Source: Corynebacterium sp. (lineage in GTDB: Bacteria; Actinomycetota; Actinomycetes; Mycobacteriales; Mycobacteriaceae). From it: DNA of 52,242 bases. The stretch spans positions 1 to 52,242 of the forward strand of contig NZ_JAUNKC010000023.1 of the NCBI RefSeq assembly GCF_030532965.1, read 5' to 3'. The stretch's first letter is position 1; every line of letters starts with the position of its first letter. Under the pieces are notes generated by a model, which made no database searches, was not told the DNA's origin, and worked only from the letters and a program-made list of their open reading frames with translations. The position numbers and the translations under genes are program-made. Positions 29,066 to 38,601 of the stretch are shown here, piece after piece.

Positions 29066-29659
29066 TTACGTGTCTGAATCGAGAGAAATAGAGGCGTCTT
29101 GTGAATCTCGTGCCGCGCTGCCTGGTGGCAACTCTGAAATAGCGCCAGCGCTTCCCAGAGATGGCGTGTTTGATGCTGCTAGTGCAGTGGCTTCTTCTCG
29201 GGCCAGTGCTGGTTTATAAACAGCGGGCGCGCGCGGATCACGCGGTTCTCCGATTCCATTGGCAATGACGACAGCGATCCAGGGGAGTGGGACCGAAATG
29301 ATGAAAAGCAAAGCAGAAAGCCAAATGTTGTGCATCCACACATAGGTGGCCATGGACACAATCAAAAACGGCAACCGAACTCCCTGAATCCACATGTACT
29401 GCTTTTCCCGTTTCTTACGATTCTGGGTCGGGGAATATGAAGCGGTGGTAACCAACGCCACATTGGAACGCCGCAACTGTTTAATGCCCCGAGACATCCG
29501 CCTCGTGCGACCTCGTTGCGACAATCGTTCGTTCGTGTCTGGTTCATCGGACTCGATATCGATAATCTCGAATGCATCGTTGGCGGTTGAGTGAGCAGAC
29601 GACGCCCCCGAGGTGTCGTCAAATAGCCCGCGTTGAGCTTGTGCTTCTTCCTTCGCCAT
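29066..29659 (-). CDS. DUF3099 family membrane protein
   Basis: Uncharacterised actinobacterial protein. The 197 residues include a polar N-terminus with an acidic tract, a basic linker (RKKREKQYMW), two membrane segments (about 95-135, LPFLIVSMATYVW and SALLFIISVPLPWIAVVIA) followed by the GEPRDPR motif of DUF3099, and a disordered C-terminus. Start ATG 29659 has a TAGGTT hexamer 7 nt upstream and no Shine-Dalgarno. It is divergent from the DUF3039 gene. Confidence 0.8.
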   Translation of the reverse strand: MAKEEAQAQRGLFDDTSGASSAHSTANDAFEIIDIESDEPDTNERLSQRGRTRRMSRGIKQLRRSNVALVTTASYSPTQNRKKREKQYMWIQGVRLPFLIVSMATYVWMHNIWLSALLFIISVPLPWIAVVIANGIGEPRDPRAPAVYKPALAREEATALAASNTPSLGSAGAISELPPGSAARDSQDASISLDSDT

Positions 29660-29666
29660 ACTTACT

Positions 29667-29672
29667 AACCTA
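29667..29672 (-). promoter_or_regulatory. Candidate leaderless promoter of the DUF3099 gene
   Basis: TAGGTT (minus strand; plus AACCTA) fits the actinobacterial -10 pattern TANNNT and lies 7 nt before ATG 29659. With no Shine-Dalgarno present, transcription may begin at the start codon. Confidence 0.45.
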
Positions 29673-29714
29673 GACCCGCTTGGCATTGAGAGCGAACGTG
29701 GGCAATATAGAGGG

Positions 29715-29951
29715 GTGACTACGAGTACCAAAACCATCGAACGCCCAGACATTCGCGAAGACATTGGCACAGATGATGATACGCCGAAGTTTTTCCACTA
29801 CGTCAAGAAAAACCAAATTGTGGAATCGGCGGTATCGGGACGGATGGTCGTAGCGTTATGCGGTGAAACCTTCCCCGTTACCAAACAAGCGAAGCCGGGA
29901 TCGCCCGTGTGCCCAGACTGCGAGCGAGTGTACAGGAGCCTTCGGAAATAG
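29715..29951 (+). CDS. DUF3039 domain-containing protein
   Basis: Small 78-residue actinobacterial protein. Cys49 in ALCGETF and the CPDC pair (66 and 69) near the C-terminus, with a conserved His28 in FFHYVKK, suggest a metal-binding fold. Start GTG 29715 has no well-spaced Shine-Dalgarno. Its stop TAG shares one nucleotide with the GTG start of the helicase gene, so the two are translationally coupled. Function unknown; a partner or cofactor of the helicase is a reasonable inference. Confidence 0.85.
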   Translation: MTTSTKTIERPDIREDIGTDDDTPKFFHYVKKNQIVESAVSGRMVVALCGETFPVTKQAKPGSPVCPDCERVYRSLRK

Positions 29952-31660
29952 TGAGCAAGGATCTTCGTGTTTGGCAGCGACAAGCCCTGACGAAGTACCT
30001 GATGAACAAGCCGCAGGATTTTCTTGCGGTTGCAACGCCTGGCGCAGGAAAGACGACTTTTGCGCTGCGCGTGGCTACGGAGCTGAAAGAGCGCCGGACA
30101 GTTGATCGGGTGATCGTTGTAGTTCCCACAGAGCATCTGAAAGTTCAGTGGGCAGAGTCAGCGGCCCGGGTGGGGTTAAGTCTTGACCCGTATTTCAAAA
30201 ACTCTGATGCGGTCAATCCCCAGTATGACGGCGTCGTCGTGACCTACGCACAGGTTGCTATGCACCCGTATAAACACTATGCGGTTGCCACCGCTAAACG
30301 TAGCCTCGTCATTCTGGACGAAATTCACCACGGTGGCGATGCGAAAAGCTGGGGTGACGGAATTCGGGAAGCGTATCAAGATGCCACTCGGCGTCTCGCT
30401 CTCACCGGTACTCCATTCCGCTCAGATGATTCCACAATCCCGTTCGTTCGCTATGAAGAAGACGGGGAAGGGCATCTGGTATCCCAAGCCGACCACACTT
30501 ACGGATATTCAGATGCGCTTGCCGACGGCGTCGTGCGACCAGTAGTCTTTCTCGCCTATTCTGGTGAAGCCCGATGGCGGACAAGCGCCGGTGAAGAATT
30601 CGCGGCGCGGCTTGGAGAACCACTCAACGCTGAGCAAACTGCACGGGCATGGAAAACTGCACTCGATCCGAAGGGTGATTGGATTCCAGCCGTCCTGCAG
30701 GCCGCTCACACCCGCTTACTGCAGCTGAGGAAAACCATTCCGGACGCAGGTGGTTTGGTGATCGCAACGGACAAAACCACCGCCCGTGCATATGCCCGAA
30801 TTTTGGAAAAGCTTTCCACGAAACCGGTGTCGGTCATCCTCTCTGACGAAACCGGGGCATCCGAACGCATCGAGCAGTTTTCTGGCAACGATGATGAATG
30901 GATGGTTGCAGTCCGCATGGTCTCGGAAGGTGTGGACGTCCCCCGATTAGCGGTCGGCGTTTATGCAACAAGTTCCTCGACACCGTTGTTCTTCGCCCAG
31001 GCAATTGGTCGGTTCGTGCGCTCCCGCCGCCCCGGCGAAACCGCTAGCGTGTTTCTGCCTTCTGTTCCTGTTTTGCTTGACCTTGCGGCAAAGCTGGAAG
31101 TATCCCGCGACCATGTTTTGGGTAAACCGCACCGGGAAAAAGAAGGATGGGATGACGATCTGTTAACCCAAGCCAATAAAACCGAAACGGAACCAGACCA
31201 GCTGCGTCCGTATGAATCCCTCGGTGCTGAAGCAGAATTGGATTCGCTCATTTACGACGGGTCCTCATACGGCACGGCAACCTTTGCGGGTTCTGACGAA
31301 GAAGCCGACTATTTAGGGCTACCAGGATTATTAGATGCCGAACAAATGCGACAGTTGCTTCGAAAGCGGCAGGAACAACAGCTCGATGCGAGGGAACAAG
31401 AAGCAAAATCCGCAGCGGAAAAGGCGGAACTAGCGAAACAATCCAAAGGCCGCCAGGAAGCAGAAGAACGGGTTGCTAGCCAAGAGATCCCGCAACTGCG
31501 CAAAGAACTCAACGCATTAGTCGCTATTACTGCTTCCCGTACCGGCCGACCACATGGCTCTATACACACCGAGGTGCGGCAAAAATGCGGTGGCCCGCCA
31601 ACCGCGATGTGCTCAGCTGAGCAGCTACGGGAACGGATCGCCTATTTACGTCGGTGGTAA
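29951..31660 (+). CDS. SF2 DEAD/DEAH-box helicase coupled to DUF3039
   Basis: The 569-residue protein has Walker A ATPGAGKTT, DEIH box (LDEIHHGGD), TGTPFRSD and motif VI AQAIGRFVRSRR, like the helicase subunits of type I/III restriction systems and UvsW/XPB-like proteins, followed by a charged coiled coil (about 480-520) and a short C-terminal domain. No nuclease or methylase is nearby, so it is not an obvious restriction enzyme. Start GTG 29951 overlaps the preceding stop; AGGAG lies about 11 nt upstream. Nucleic-acid translocase of unknown task. Confidence 0.85.
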   Translation: MSKDLRVWQRQALTKYLMNKPQDFLAVATPGAGKTTFALRVATELKERRTVDRVIVVVPTEHLKVQWAESAARVGLSLDPYFKNSDAVNPQYDGVVVTYAQVAMHPYKHYAVATAKRSLVILDEIHHGGDAKSWGDGIREAYQDATRRLALTGTPFRSDDSTIPFVRYEEDGEGHLVSQADHTYGYSDALADGVVRPVVFLAYSGEARWRTSAGEEFAARLGEPLNAEQTARAWKTALDPKGDWIPAVLQAAHTRLLQLRKTIPDAGGLVIATDKTTARAYARILEKLSTKPVSVILSDETGASERIEQFSGNDDEWMVAVRMVSEGVDVPRLAVGVYATSSSTPLFFAQAIGRFVRSRRPGETASVFLPSVPVLLDLAAKLEVSRDHVLGKPHREKEGWDDDLLTQANKTETEPDQLRPYESLGAEAELDSLIYDGSSYGTATFAGSDEEADYLGLPGLLDAEQMRQLLRKRQEQQLDAREQEAKSAAEKAELAKQSKGRQEAEERVASQEIPQLRKELNALVAITASRTGRPHGSIHTEVRQKCGGPPTAMCSAEQLRERIAYLRRW

Positions 31661-32058
31661 TGGTAATGACTATCCGTTTATTTAAAATCATGACACCTCG
31701 ATTCTGGATTATTTGAGAAAATAACCCACCAATCTGGACGTATAGTCCTATCACATTCAGCATCATATTTGCCGTACTCTCGTCTTCCCCGCGTTGGGTG
31801 TCGGTCTTAGTGTCCCAGGTATCGGCGATTTTCTTTTGGGCGATGTCGACGAGAGTGATGGGCTGGGTGTCGCAAAACTTTCATTAATCCCGTTTTCGGT
31901 GTTGTGCATGGCGGGAATCGTGGCAAAGCCCCTACGCAATTTTATTAAGATTTGATGACAATAATCGGCAAAGTTCTTCATAAGGGTGGGGAACTGTAAC
32001 TGTTTTCTATTAAACTTTGGAAGAGTTGTTTTTTCGTAGAAACTTTGAAGGAGTTATT
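31661..32058. other. 398-nt gap, possible gene remnant
   Basis: On the plus strand, 31772-31954 reads as hydrophobic peptide (for example VFPALGVGLSVPGIGD and SLIPFSVLCMAGIVAKPLRN) ending at a TGA, with an in-frame stop just before it and no start with a ribosome site. It looks like the end of a decayed membrane-protein gene. The antisense small frame here has no family features. The rest of the gap should hold the promoter of the next gene. Confidence 0.35.
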
Positions 32059-32634
32059 TTGACCACACCACCAAATCCGAATCCATATGATCCAGCTGGA
32101 AATACGCCACAAGCCGGTGGCCCTGCAGCACCCCAAGACATGAACTACGGGGCACCTAATACGGGCGCAGATTATGGTGCCGGAAGCTACAATGCAGGTA
32201 ATTATGGTGTTGGCGACGCTGCGACGTACTCTTTCCCCGACACGGACAATACATTAGTGACTGCCAAGAACGGTCTTGCACTTGCAGCTCTGGTCGTATC
32301 GCTGATCGCATTGTTATTCCTTGTTTCGGTGTTCGGAACCTTGTTCGCGTGGATTCCGGGTATCATCGGCATCATCCTTTCGATCATCGCTTTAGTGAAA
32401 GCGAAGAACTACGTTGCGCCAAACGGGCGTAAAGGAATGTCGATCGCAAGCCTTATAATTTCGCTTCTCGTAGTCATCATCTCGGGATTCTTGGCGTTAA
32501 CTGCTTTCTTGGTCTACACGAAGTCGGCAGAAGCGTGTTCCCAATACTCAGGTAACCCGGAGGCGTATTCTCAGTGTGTTGCTGAATTCATGGCTGAGCA
32601 AACTGGAGTTGATATTAAAACTACTACCAACTAA
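32059..32634 (+). CDS. DUF4190-type membrane protein
   Basis: The 191-residue protein has a Pro/Asn/Gly/Tyr-rich N-terminus (1-70), then a DUF4190 domain with paired membrane segments (NGLALAALVVSLIALLF ... GIILSIIALVKAK ... GMSIASLIISLL). DUF4190 proteins are abundant in actinobacteria and uncharacterised. Start: TTG at 32059, 5 nt after AAGGAG (32048-32053); the upstream frame to 32017 is not credible. Two Cys near the C-terminus might pair outside the membrane. It resembles the 15799 gene in overall design. Confidence 0.78.
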   Translation: MTTPPNPNPYDPAGNTPQAGGPAAPQDMNYGAPNTGADYGAGSYNAGNYGVGDAATYSFPDTDNTLVTAKNGLALAALVVSLIALLFLVSVFGTLFAWIPGIIGIILSIIALVKAKNYVAPNGRKGMSIASLIISLLVVIISGFLALTAFLVYTKSAEACSQYSGNPEAYSQCVAEFMAEQTGVDIKTTTN

Positions 32635-32783
32635 TTCGGTTGGTAAAGATGCTCGAATACGCTGTTCGAGTGTCATCATTTGCAGCGTATGAAAATAAAC
32701 CGTAGTCCTTGGGCTGCAACACAGGCTGATGAGTGTTGTTTCCAAGGACTATCTGCGTTTATGACAGAAAGTGGACTTTCCTT

Positions 32784-34163
32784 ATGACGTCTTCTGTGCA
32801 CAATTCTTCAAGTCAGAATCCGCAATCCTACAGTAATACGTTGGTGGATCGAAATAAGCGACTTATCGCGCCGGATTTGGCGCGTGGACTCGTCCTATTA
32901 GGGATTGCGATTGCAAACGCAATCACCACGTTTGCGGTGCTAAAAGTTTCGCCACCTGACGCCGTTGTCACCGCCGCGGGGAACATATACAACGATTCAA
33001 TTGCCGATAAGATCTCGGTGATGTTTGGAACGATGTTCATTCACGTGCGAGGGTTGCCGATGTTTGCCACATTATTGGGGTACGGCATCGGCATGATTTT
33101 CGTTCGGGAATGGCGCAAAGGTGCTACTGCAAAACAGGTGCAGAGTACCCTTGTGCGCAGGTATAGCATTCTCATTGCGTTTGGTCTCGTTCACCTCATC
33201 TTCCTTTTCTGGGGCGACATCATGCTCCTGTACGGATTGATTGCGCTGACGTTAACGCTGTTGATCAAAGTTTCCGATAAAACTCTTTTCTACATAGCGC
33301 TGGGACTGTATTGCGTCGGCGCAGCCGTCGCTTTCCTAACTTCCTATTTCGTTCCGGAGCTTTTCCTGGTGCGTAATGGATACGGTTCTGGTTATGTGCG
33401 GGATCAATTGTTCCAAGGGTTACTTATAGCAACTGCTATACCAATCACGTTTTTTGCTTTTGTTCCGGTGATCGGGCCGATTGTTTTTATCGGTTTCATT
33501 GCTGGTCGACGTGAAGTTTTCGTAAATCCAGAACCGTACCAAAAATACATGCGGATAGCCGCCGCGCTCACGGTTCTCGTCGTCGTGGGTATCGGAATCC
33601 CGTGGGGTCTGGCCGAATTAGGGATCATCCCCAATAGCATTTTTTGGCAATCGTTTAACCAAGCATTTGGGTTTTTGAGCGGACCTGGGTACTTGGTTTG
33701 GTTGTACTGGTTTGGCAAGTGGATTGAGAAACACAAGTGGCGGGAATCTCTTCCAGTGCGGATGATCACCTCCCTGGGGCGGATGTCGATGTCAGGCTAC
33801 GTCATGCAATCCGTGTTGTTCACGGTTCTCGTTTTGCCGTATGGGCTGGGATTCGGCGCAGAAAAGGGCGCATTTGAAGTAACGCTTATCGCAGCTGGCA
33901 TTTGGGCGATAACGGTTGTGCTCGCATGGGCTTGGTCACTGACTGGTCAGCGGGGACCGTTGGAAACGCTTTTTAGAAAAGCTGCGTATTCGACGAACCC
34001 TGCGAATAACCGTAGAGTTTCACCACCGACTCCAGCGGTTTCCCAGATCGAAACCCAAAGTGCGCAACCAGGCTCTGGAATGGGGGAGACGCCAGTGCGC
34101 GGACAAGAACCTACGTCTGGCCCTTCCGACGACGGTGCTTTTCGACGCCCCGATGCGCATTAA
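32784..34163 (+). CDS. DUF418 family membrane protein
   Basis: Integral membrane protein of 459 residues with about ten hydrophobic segments. The N-terminal RLIAPDLARGLVLLGIAIAN and the C-terminal GRMSMSGYVMQS are the DUF418/heparan-acetyltransferase-like signature; such proteins may be acyltransferase-like transporters or enzymes. The last 60 residues are disordered, Pro/Ser-rich. Start ATG 32784 gives the first family residues soon after; the upstream frame has no support. Role unknown. Confidence 0.82.
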   Translation: MTSSVHNSSSQNPQSYSNTLVDRNKRLIAPDLARGLVLLGIAIANAITTFAVLKVSPPDAVVTAAGNIYNDSIADKISVMFGTMFIHVRGLPMFATLLGYGIGMIFVREWRKGATAKQVQSTLVRRYSILIAFGLVHLIFLFWGDIMLLYGLIALTLTLLIKVSDKTLFYIALGLYCVGAAVAFLTSYFVPELFLVRNGYGSGYVRDQLFQGLLIATAIPITFFAFVPVIGPIVFIGFIAGRREVFVNPEPYQKYMRIAAALTVLVVVGIGIPWGLAELGIIPNSIFWQSFNQAFGFLSGPGYLVWLYWFGKWIEKHKWRESLPVRMITSLGRMSMSGYVMQSVLFTVLVLPYGLGFGAEKGAFEVTLIAAGIWAITVVLAWAWSLTGQRGPLETLFRKAAYSTNPANNRRVSPPTPAVSQIETQSAQPGSGMGETPVRGQEPTSGPSDDGAFRRPDAH

Positions 34164-34259
34164 TCTAGCCGACGGGCGATGAAATGTCGCGGAAATAGTG
34201 GGCGGCCGTCGTCTAAGCGGCCAGGATCATGTGAAGCGTAGCGCGTTTTACCCACATGA

Positions 34260-34303
34260 AAACCGCCTCGTGGTTTCCAAGCGAATGAACCACGAGGCGG
34301 TTT
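34260..34303. terminator. Bidirectional terminator between DUF418 gene and sigA
   Basis: A perfect 16-bp stem (34260-34275 / 34288-34303) with a 12-nt loop sits between convergent genes. Both sides carry short T/A-rich flanks. Confidence 0.85.
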
Positions 34304-34311
34304 AACTCTAT

Positions 34312-35928
34312 TTAGTCTAGGTAATCGCGTAGGACCTGCGACCGGGATGGGTGACGAAGCTTAGACATCGTCTTCGACTCGATCTGGCGGATGCGTTCCC
34401 GAGTAACGCCGTATACTTGGCCGATCTCGTCCAACGTCCGTGGCATTCCGTCGGTAAGCCCGAAGCGTAGCTTGACGACACCAGCTTCACGTTCCGAAAG
34501 GGTGTGGAGAACATCTTGCAATTGGTCTTGAAGCAATGTAAACGACACCGCGTCGACCGCAATAACTGCCTCGGAGTCTTCGATGAAATCACCTAACTGG
34601 GAGTCACCTTCATCGCCGATGGTCTGATCCAAGGAAATCGGTTCACGCGCATATTGCTGAATCTCTAGAACCTTTTCCTCAGAAATGTCCATTTCTTTGG
34701 CGAGTTCCTGCGGGGTCGGTTCGCGGCCAAGATCCTGCAAAAGTTCACGCTGGATGCGGCCGAGCTTGTTGATCACTTCGACCATGTGAACCGGAATACG
34801 GATTGTGCGTGCCTGATCGGCCATGGCGCGGGTGATGGCTTGCCGGATCCACCAGGTGGCATAGGTGGAGAACTTATATCCCTTGGTGTAGTCGAATTTT
34901 TCGACGGCGCGGATAAGACCCAAGTTTCCTTCTTGAATCAGGTCCAGGAACGCCATGCCGCGACCTGTGTAACGCTTCGCTAGCGACACAACCAGACGCA
35001 GGTTGGCTTCCAGCAGGTGGTTCTTCGCTTTCCGGCCGTCACGAGCAATGGCGCGCAAATCGCGTTTGACTGCGGGCGTCAACTTGGCGTCTTTATCACC
35101 GTTGTTGTAGGCCTCCTCCATTTGCTCCATGCGGTAGGTTGCATAAAGGCCAGCTTCAATGCGCTTTGCCAACGATACTTCTTGTTCAGCGTTGAGCAAG
35201 GCGACCTTGCCGATTTGCTTGAGGTAGGCGCGAACCGAGTCCGCCGAGGCGGTAAGCTCTGCGTCCTTACGGGCCTGACGAAGTGCAGCGGATTCGTCCT
35301 CGTCCCAGACGGAAGAGCCGTCTTCGTCTTCTTCCTCGTCTTCGCGTTCGTCCTCTTCGCCGTCTAGATCGCCGTCGACATCAGTGTCTAGCTCGTCGTC
35401 TTCATCGTTGAAATCTTCGATGTCGGAATCGTTGTAGTCCTCATCGCCAAGATCCTGATCGGAGTCGAAATCTGAGTCGGCGGTGGTGTCAATGGAAAGA
35501 TCGTCTTCTTCAATCAGATCGGAAGCGGAATCTGCTGGCGCTTCCTCTTTTTTAGACGAAGTGCTCTTGACCTTGGTCGTGGTTTTCTTAGCAGCGGCCT
35601 TTTTTGCAGTTTTCTTCGCAGTCTTCTTTGCCGTTTTTTTCGCGGCTTTCTTGACTGGTTTCGATTCAGTAGCGGAATCAGAAGCGGCTGCACTGGTCTT
35701 TTTGGTGGTTTTTTTAGCCGTCTTCGTTACCGCAGCTGATGCATCGGATTCACGGCTGTCTGTGGTTGCTGAAACGGGTTCGGCGACCCGAGGGGTGGCT
35801 TTGCGGGCAGTTTTCCGCGCGGATTTTTTAGCAACTTTTTTAGGAGTGCTGGTCACGGATGCTCCTTCGTCGGAGGTGCCTCCAATGCGTGCGGTTGCGG
35901 AAGTTTCTGAATTATCAGTGGCTGCCAC
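34312..35928 (-). CDS. sigA: Primary sigma factor SigA
   Basis: Housekeeping sigma factor. The 538-residue protein has a long Lys/Ala-rich N-terminus (repeats of [10 protein letters not shown] type), an acidic tract (DEEDDE-rich, about 140-215), region 1.2, region 2 ([49 protein letters not shown]), region 3 and region 4.2 ([20 protein letters not shown]). Start GTG 35928 follows GAAAGGG; the frame continues upstream to 35982 without support. The basic N-terminus is typical of actinobacterial SigA. The 281-nt gap before ppgK (35929-36209) shows no gene. Confidence 0.96.
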   Translation of the reverse strand: MAATDNSETSATARIGGTSDEGASVTSTPKKVAKKSARKTARKATPRVAEPVSATTDSRESDASAAVTKTAKKTTKKTSAAASDSATESKPVKKAAKKTAKKTAKKTAKKAAAKKTTTKVKSTSSKKEEAPADSASDLIEEDDLSIDTTADSDFDSDQDLGDEDYNDSDIEDFNDEDDELDTDVDGDLDGEEDEREDEEEDEDGSSVWDEDESAALRQARKDAELTASADSVRAYLKQIGKVALLNAEQEVSLAKRIEAGLYATYRMEQMEEAYNNGDKDAKLTPAVKRDLRAIARDGRKAKNHLLEANLRLVVSLAKRYTGRGMAFLDLIQEGNLGLIRAVEKFDYTKGYKFSTYATWWIRQAITRAMADQARTIRIPVHMVEVINKLGRIQRELLQDLGREPTPQELAKEMDISEEKVLEIQQYAREPISLDQTIGDEGDSQLGDFIEDSEAVIAVDAVSFTLLQDQLQDVLHTLSEREAGVVKLRFGLTDGMPRTLDEIGQVYGVTRERIRQIESKTMSKLRHPSRSQVLRDYLD

Positions 35929-36209
35929 GAACGCCCTTTCGCTTGGATGGATGAACAAATTGGTGAGCAACAAACCTCTCACTGGGACACATGTAAAGGT
36001 GGTGTCTTTCCACCCAGTTTCTCAAGCCACTGGGGCTGGTAACCGAACGTTTTTTGAAACTGGGGGTTGAGAAAATGTTTCCTCGCCTTGGACAAAGTGC
36101 CATTATAAAACATTTGCTAGAAAAATGTCGTGTTATGCCGTCAAAATATAGATTTAGTGGCGGCTGTGTGCTACGGCATGTCCAGGTTTTTTGGTGATGG
36201 GTGAAACTT

Positions 36210-36962
36210 CTACGGCGCCAAGTGCTTTTCGACGGCTAACGCGGCGCCGACGATTCCCGCCCGATTCCGAAGCTGAGCGGCCACGACCGGAGTTTCACAA
36301 CTCAGGTGAGGAATCCACTTGTGTGACTTTCGGGAAATGCCGCCGCCAGCGATGAAAAGTTTGGGGTTGAAAAGTCGCTCGAATTCCTTCAAGACTGTGT
36401 CGACCCGGCCAGCCCATTGCTTGTAGCCGATTTCGTCGCGGTCTTTTGCCCGAGAAGAAGCAAATTCTTCCGCCTCTTTGCCATCGATGATGAGGTGACC
36501 GAGTTCAGTATTGGGGAAAAGTGTTCCGTCGACAAGCAGCGCGGAACCAATGCCGGTGCCGAATGTCAGAAGCATCACCGCACCATGGGAGGCGGCGGGG
36601 TCGCCGAAATGGACCTCAGCGAGTCCCGCTGCGTCGGCGTCGTTAAGAACGCTAACGTCGCGGTTGTTTAGGTGCTGCTGGAAAAGGTCCGCGACATTCA
36701 CGCCGATCCAGCTTGGGTCGATATTTGCGGCAGAAAGCGCTGTTTGGTTCTTAATCACGCTAGGTAAGGTGATGCCTACCGGGCCATCCCAGTCGGCTTG
36801 GTTGAGGATTTCGGCGCAGGTTTCTGCGACTGCCTGCGGGGTTGCTGGTTTGGGAGTAAGAATCTTTATCCGATCACCAATGAATTCCCCGGTTTCTAAG
36901 TCCACCCGGGCGCCTTTGATTCCGGAGCCACCAACATCAATTCCAAATCCAATTTTTGCCAT
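36210..36962 (-). CDS. ppgK: Polyphosphate glucokinase
   Basis: Phosphorylates glucose with polyphosphate or ATP, an actinobacterial alternative to PTS glucose uptake. The 250-residue ROK-family protein shows [11 protein letters not shown] near the N-terminus, [24 protein letters not shown] in the middle (given here as its two halves [11 protein letters not shown] and PNTELGH) and [11 protein letters not shown] near the C-terminus. It sits beside sigA and suhB as in other corynebacteria and M. tuberculosis. A TACACT hexamer 6 nt before the ATG suggests a leaderless mRNA. Confidence 0.94.
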   Translation of the reverse strand: MAKIGFGIDVGGSGIKGARVDLETGEFIGDRIKILTPKPATPQAVAETCAEILNQADWDGPVGITLPSVIKNQTALSAANIDPSWIGVNVADLFQQHLNNRDVSVLNDADAAGLAEVHFGDPAASHGAVMLLTFGTGIGSALLVDGTLFPNTELGHLIIDGKEAEEFASSRAKDRDEIGYKQWAGRVDTVLKEFERLFNPKLFIAGGGISRKSHKWIPHLSCETPVVAAQLRNRAGIVGAALAVEKHLAP

Positions 36963-36968
36963 GTGATT

Positions 36969-37094
36969 AGTGTACTTAAAACTTCCGGAAAATACGTTTT
37001 GGCAATCGTCGAAAAGTATGTTGGCATCTGTGTGACAATGGCGACAAAATAAAGCCAGTATTTTCAGTTTTTATTTCTGGACTCGGAGTAACCT
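36969..37094. promoter_or_regulatory. Candidate back-to-back leaderless promoters of ppgK and suhB
   Basis: On the minus strand TACACT (36969-36974) lies 6 nt before the ppgK ATG; on the plus strand TAACCT (37089-37094) lies 7 nt before the suhB GTG. Both fit TANNNT at the distance expected if transcription starts at the start codon, and neither gene has a Shine-Dalgarno. Confidence 0.5.
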
Positions 37095-37101
37095 AACAAA
37101 G

Positions 37102-38100
37102 GTGTCTCGATACCCATGGCAACCTTCACTACTGACCGATGAATCACGCGGTTTCACACCGCCAACTCAGTGCGAGTCTTTTGACTACAATTTCTCTGCG
37201 GTTTATTCGCAACTTACAAACGAACACATTGGTGAGGTCGATCGTCGCGAACTTTTGAGCGTTCTATTCGAGACGCTAACGAATGCTGCTTCAACGATTG
37301 CTCGGGAGCGCAAAGCCATTGTGGAAACGGGTACTTTCGCCGACGTTACCCGAACCAAAAGTAGCCAAGAAGATCCAGTAACTATTGTGGATACTGCGGC
37401 TGAGAAAACTATTGCGGCAACCCTGAAGAAGCTTCGACCACACGATGGCCTCATCGGGGAAGAAGGAAGCGATAATCCCGGCACAAGTTCTGTTGTGTGG
37501 ATCGCAGACCCCATCGATGGAACAGTGAACTTCATCTACGGGCATCCGCAATACGCGGTGTCACTTGCTGGCGTAGTGGCGGGCACGATCACTGTTGGTG
37601 GTGTCCTGAACGTCGTGACCGGCCAGTTATGGTGTGCTGTTTCCGGAGAAGGGGCATGGAGCGTTTGGCCGAATGCTGCTGGCGGACAAATAACCCGCTT
37701 GGGTTGCTCTGGTGGGGGCACATTGGGGCTTGCGTTAGTGGCAACCGGATTCTCTTATTCCGCAGATTGGCGGAAACAACAGGCCGATTTTCTGCACACA
37801 GTTTTGCCGCAAGTCCGCGACATTCGGCGGCGGGGAAGTGCTGCGTTGGATTTGTGTGCTGTCGCCGAGGGATTGGTTGACGGCTATTATGAGCACGGAA
37901 TTAACGCGTGGGATTTTGCAGCCGGTGCGCTCATCGCTGCTGAAGCAGGGGCGATTGTTTCGACGCCAACGCTTAAAACGCCGGGTAGTTGCGGTGAAAT
38001 TGTATGGGCTGCAGCGCCCGGTATTGGTAAAGAGTTCGCCGAGTTAATTGCCCAATTGCCCTCTGCATTAACAACAAATTCAACGATGGAAACGCGTTAA
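37102..38100 (+). CDS. suhB: Inositol monophosphatase family protein
   Basis: Mg-dependent phosphatase of inositol-1-phosphate or related sugar phosphates; in corynebacteria myo-inositol feeds phosphatidylinositol and mycothiol. The 332-residue protein has the metal-binding GEEGS, the DPIDGTVNF motif and the second metal motif NAWDFAAGALIAAEAGA. About 40 extra residues precede the family core; between GTG 37102 and the core there is no better start. Divergent from ppgK. Family sure, exact substrate uncertain. Confidence 0.9.
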   Translation: MSRYPWQPSLLTDESRGFTPPTQCESFDYNFSAVYSQLTNEHIGEVDRRELLSVLFETLTNAASTIARERKAIVETGTFADVTRTKSSQEDPVTIVDTAAEKTIAATLKKLRPHDGLIGEEGSDNPGTSSVVWIADPIDGTVNFIYGHPQYAVSLAGVVAGTITVGGVLNVVTGQLWCAVSGEGAWSVWPNAAGGQITRLGCSGGGTLGLALVATGFSYSADWRKQQADFLHTVLPQVRDIRRRGSAALDLCAVAEGLVDGYYEHGINAWDFAAGALIAAEAGAIVSTPTLKTPGSCGEIVWAAAPGIGKEFAELIAQLPSALTTNSTMETR

Positions 38101-38601
38101 TTCTGTGTAATTGAGTCTGGCGCGCGGAGGATTTGGTGCTGGGACGCTATTGAAAATTTAACGTGGTGTGAAACTCGCATTCGTAGGATTGTGTTAATGA
38201 TTGTGAATGCAGCACTTTTGCTCAAGCCGGGCGATGGTGTGAACAATTAGTTGGTAAAATTACCCCCGATTAGTTTCGGGTGTCGCTACGATTTTCGCCT
38301 TTCTGTGTATAGCGGTTAATAGTTATTGAACTGCGATTATCCTGTCTTCATGTGGCGCTAAACTTTCTACTTTTTGGCGTTTTAGGCGGGGGCACCGCCC
38401 CGACACGCCAATGTGAAAAAAGCAAATGTGTGACAACAGGTGTATTTCACGTGTATAACTATCGCCAATAGCTGACAATCACTTGAATCCACAAAGGAAT
38501 CATGATGGTGTTTCGCGGGGAGTTAATTCACAAATGGTAGAAAGTTTTAACTCATTACGATTCACCATCACCTTTGGTTACACCTAGAAAGCAGAAGTCA
38601 C
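38101..38601. other. 501-nt gene-free region with nested inverted repeats
   Basis: The longest gap in the window. A hairpin with a 7-bp outer stem (38374-38380 / 38405-38411) and an inner 5-bp GGGGC/GCCCC stem sits at 38374-38411. An 11-bp inverted repeat (38360-38370 / 38537-38547) encloses it, and a GATGGTG/CACCATC pair lies near 38503 and 38567. There is no convincing coding frame. It must include the promoter of the next gene, and a regulatory RNA or long structured leader is possible. Confidence 0.45.

Noticed and set aside
29951..31660. Restriction-modification system around the SF2 helicase
   Set aside because: No nuclease, methylase or specificity gene lies within several kilobases.
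35483..36070. 195-codon hydrophobic frame opposite the sigA N-terminus
   Set aside because: It is the antisense of the Lys/Ala-rich and acidic sigA coding repeats, which create a false hydrophobic peptide.
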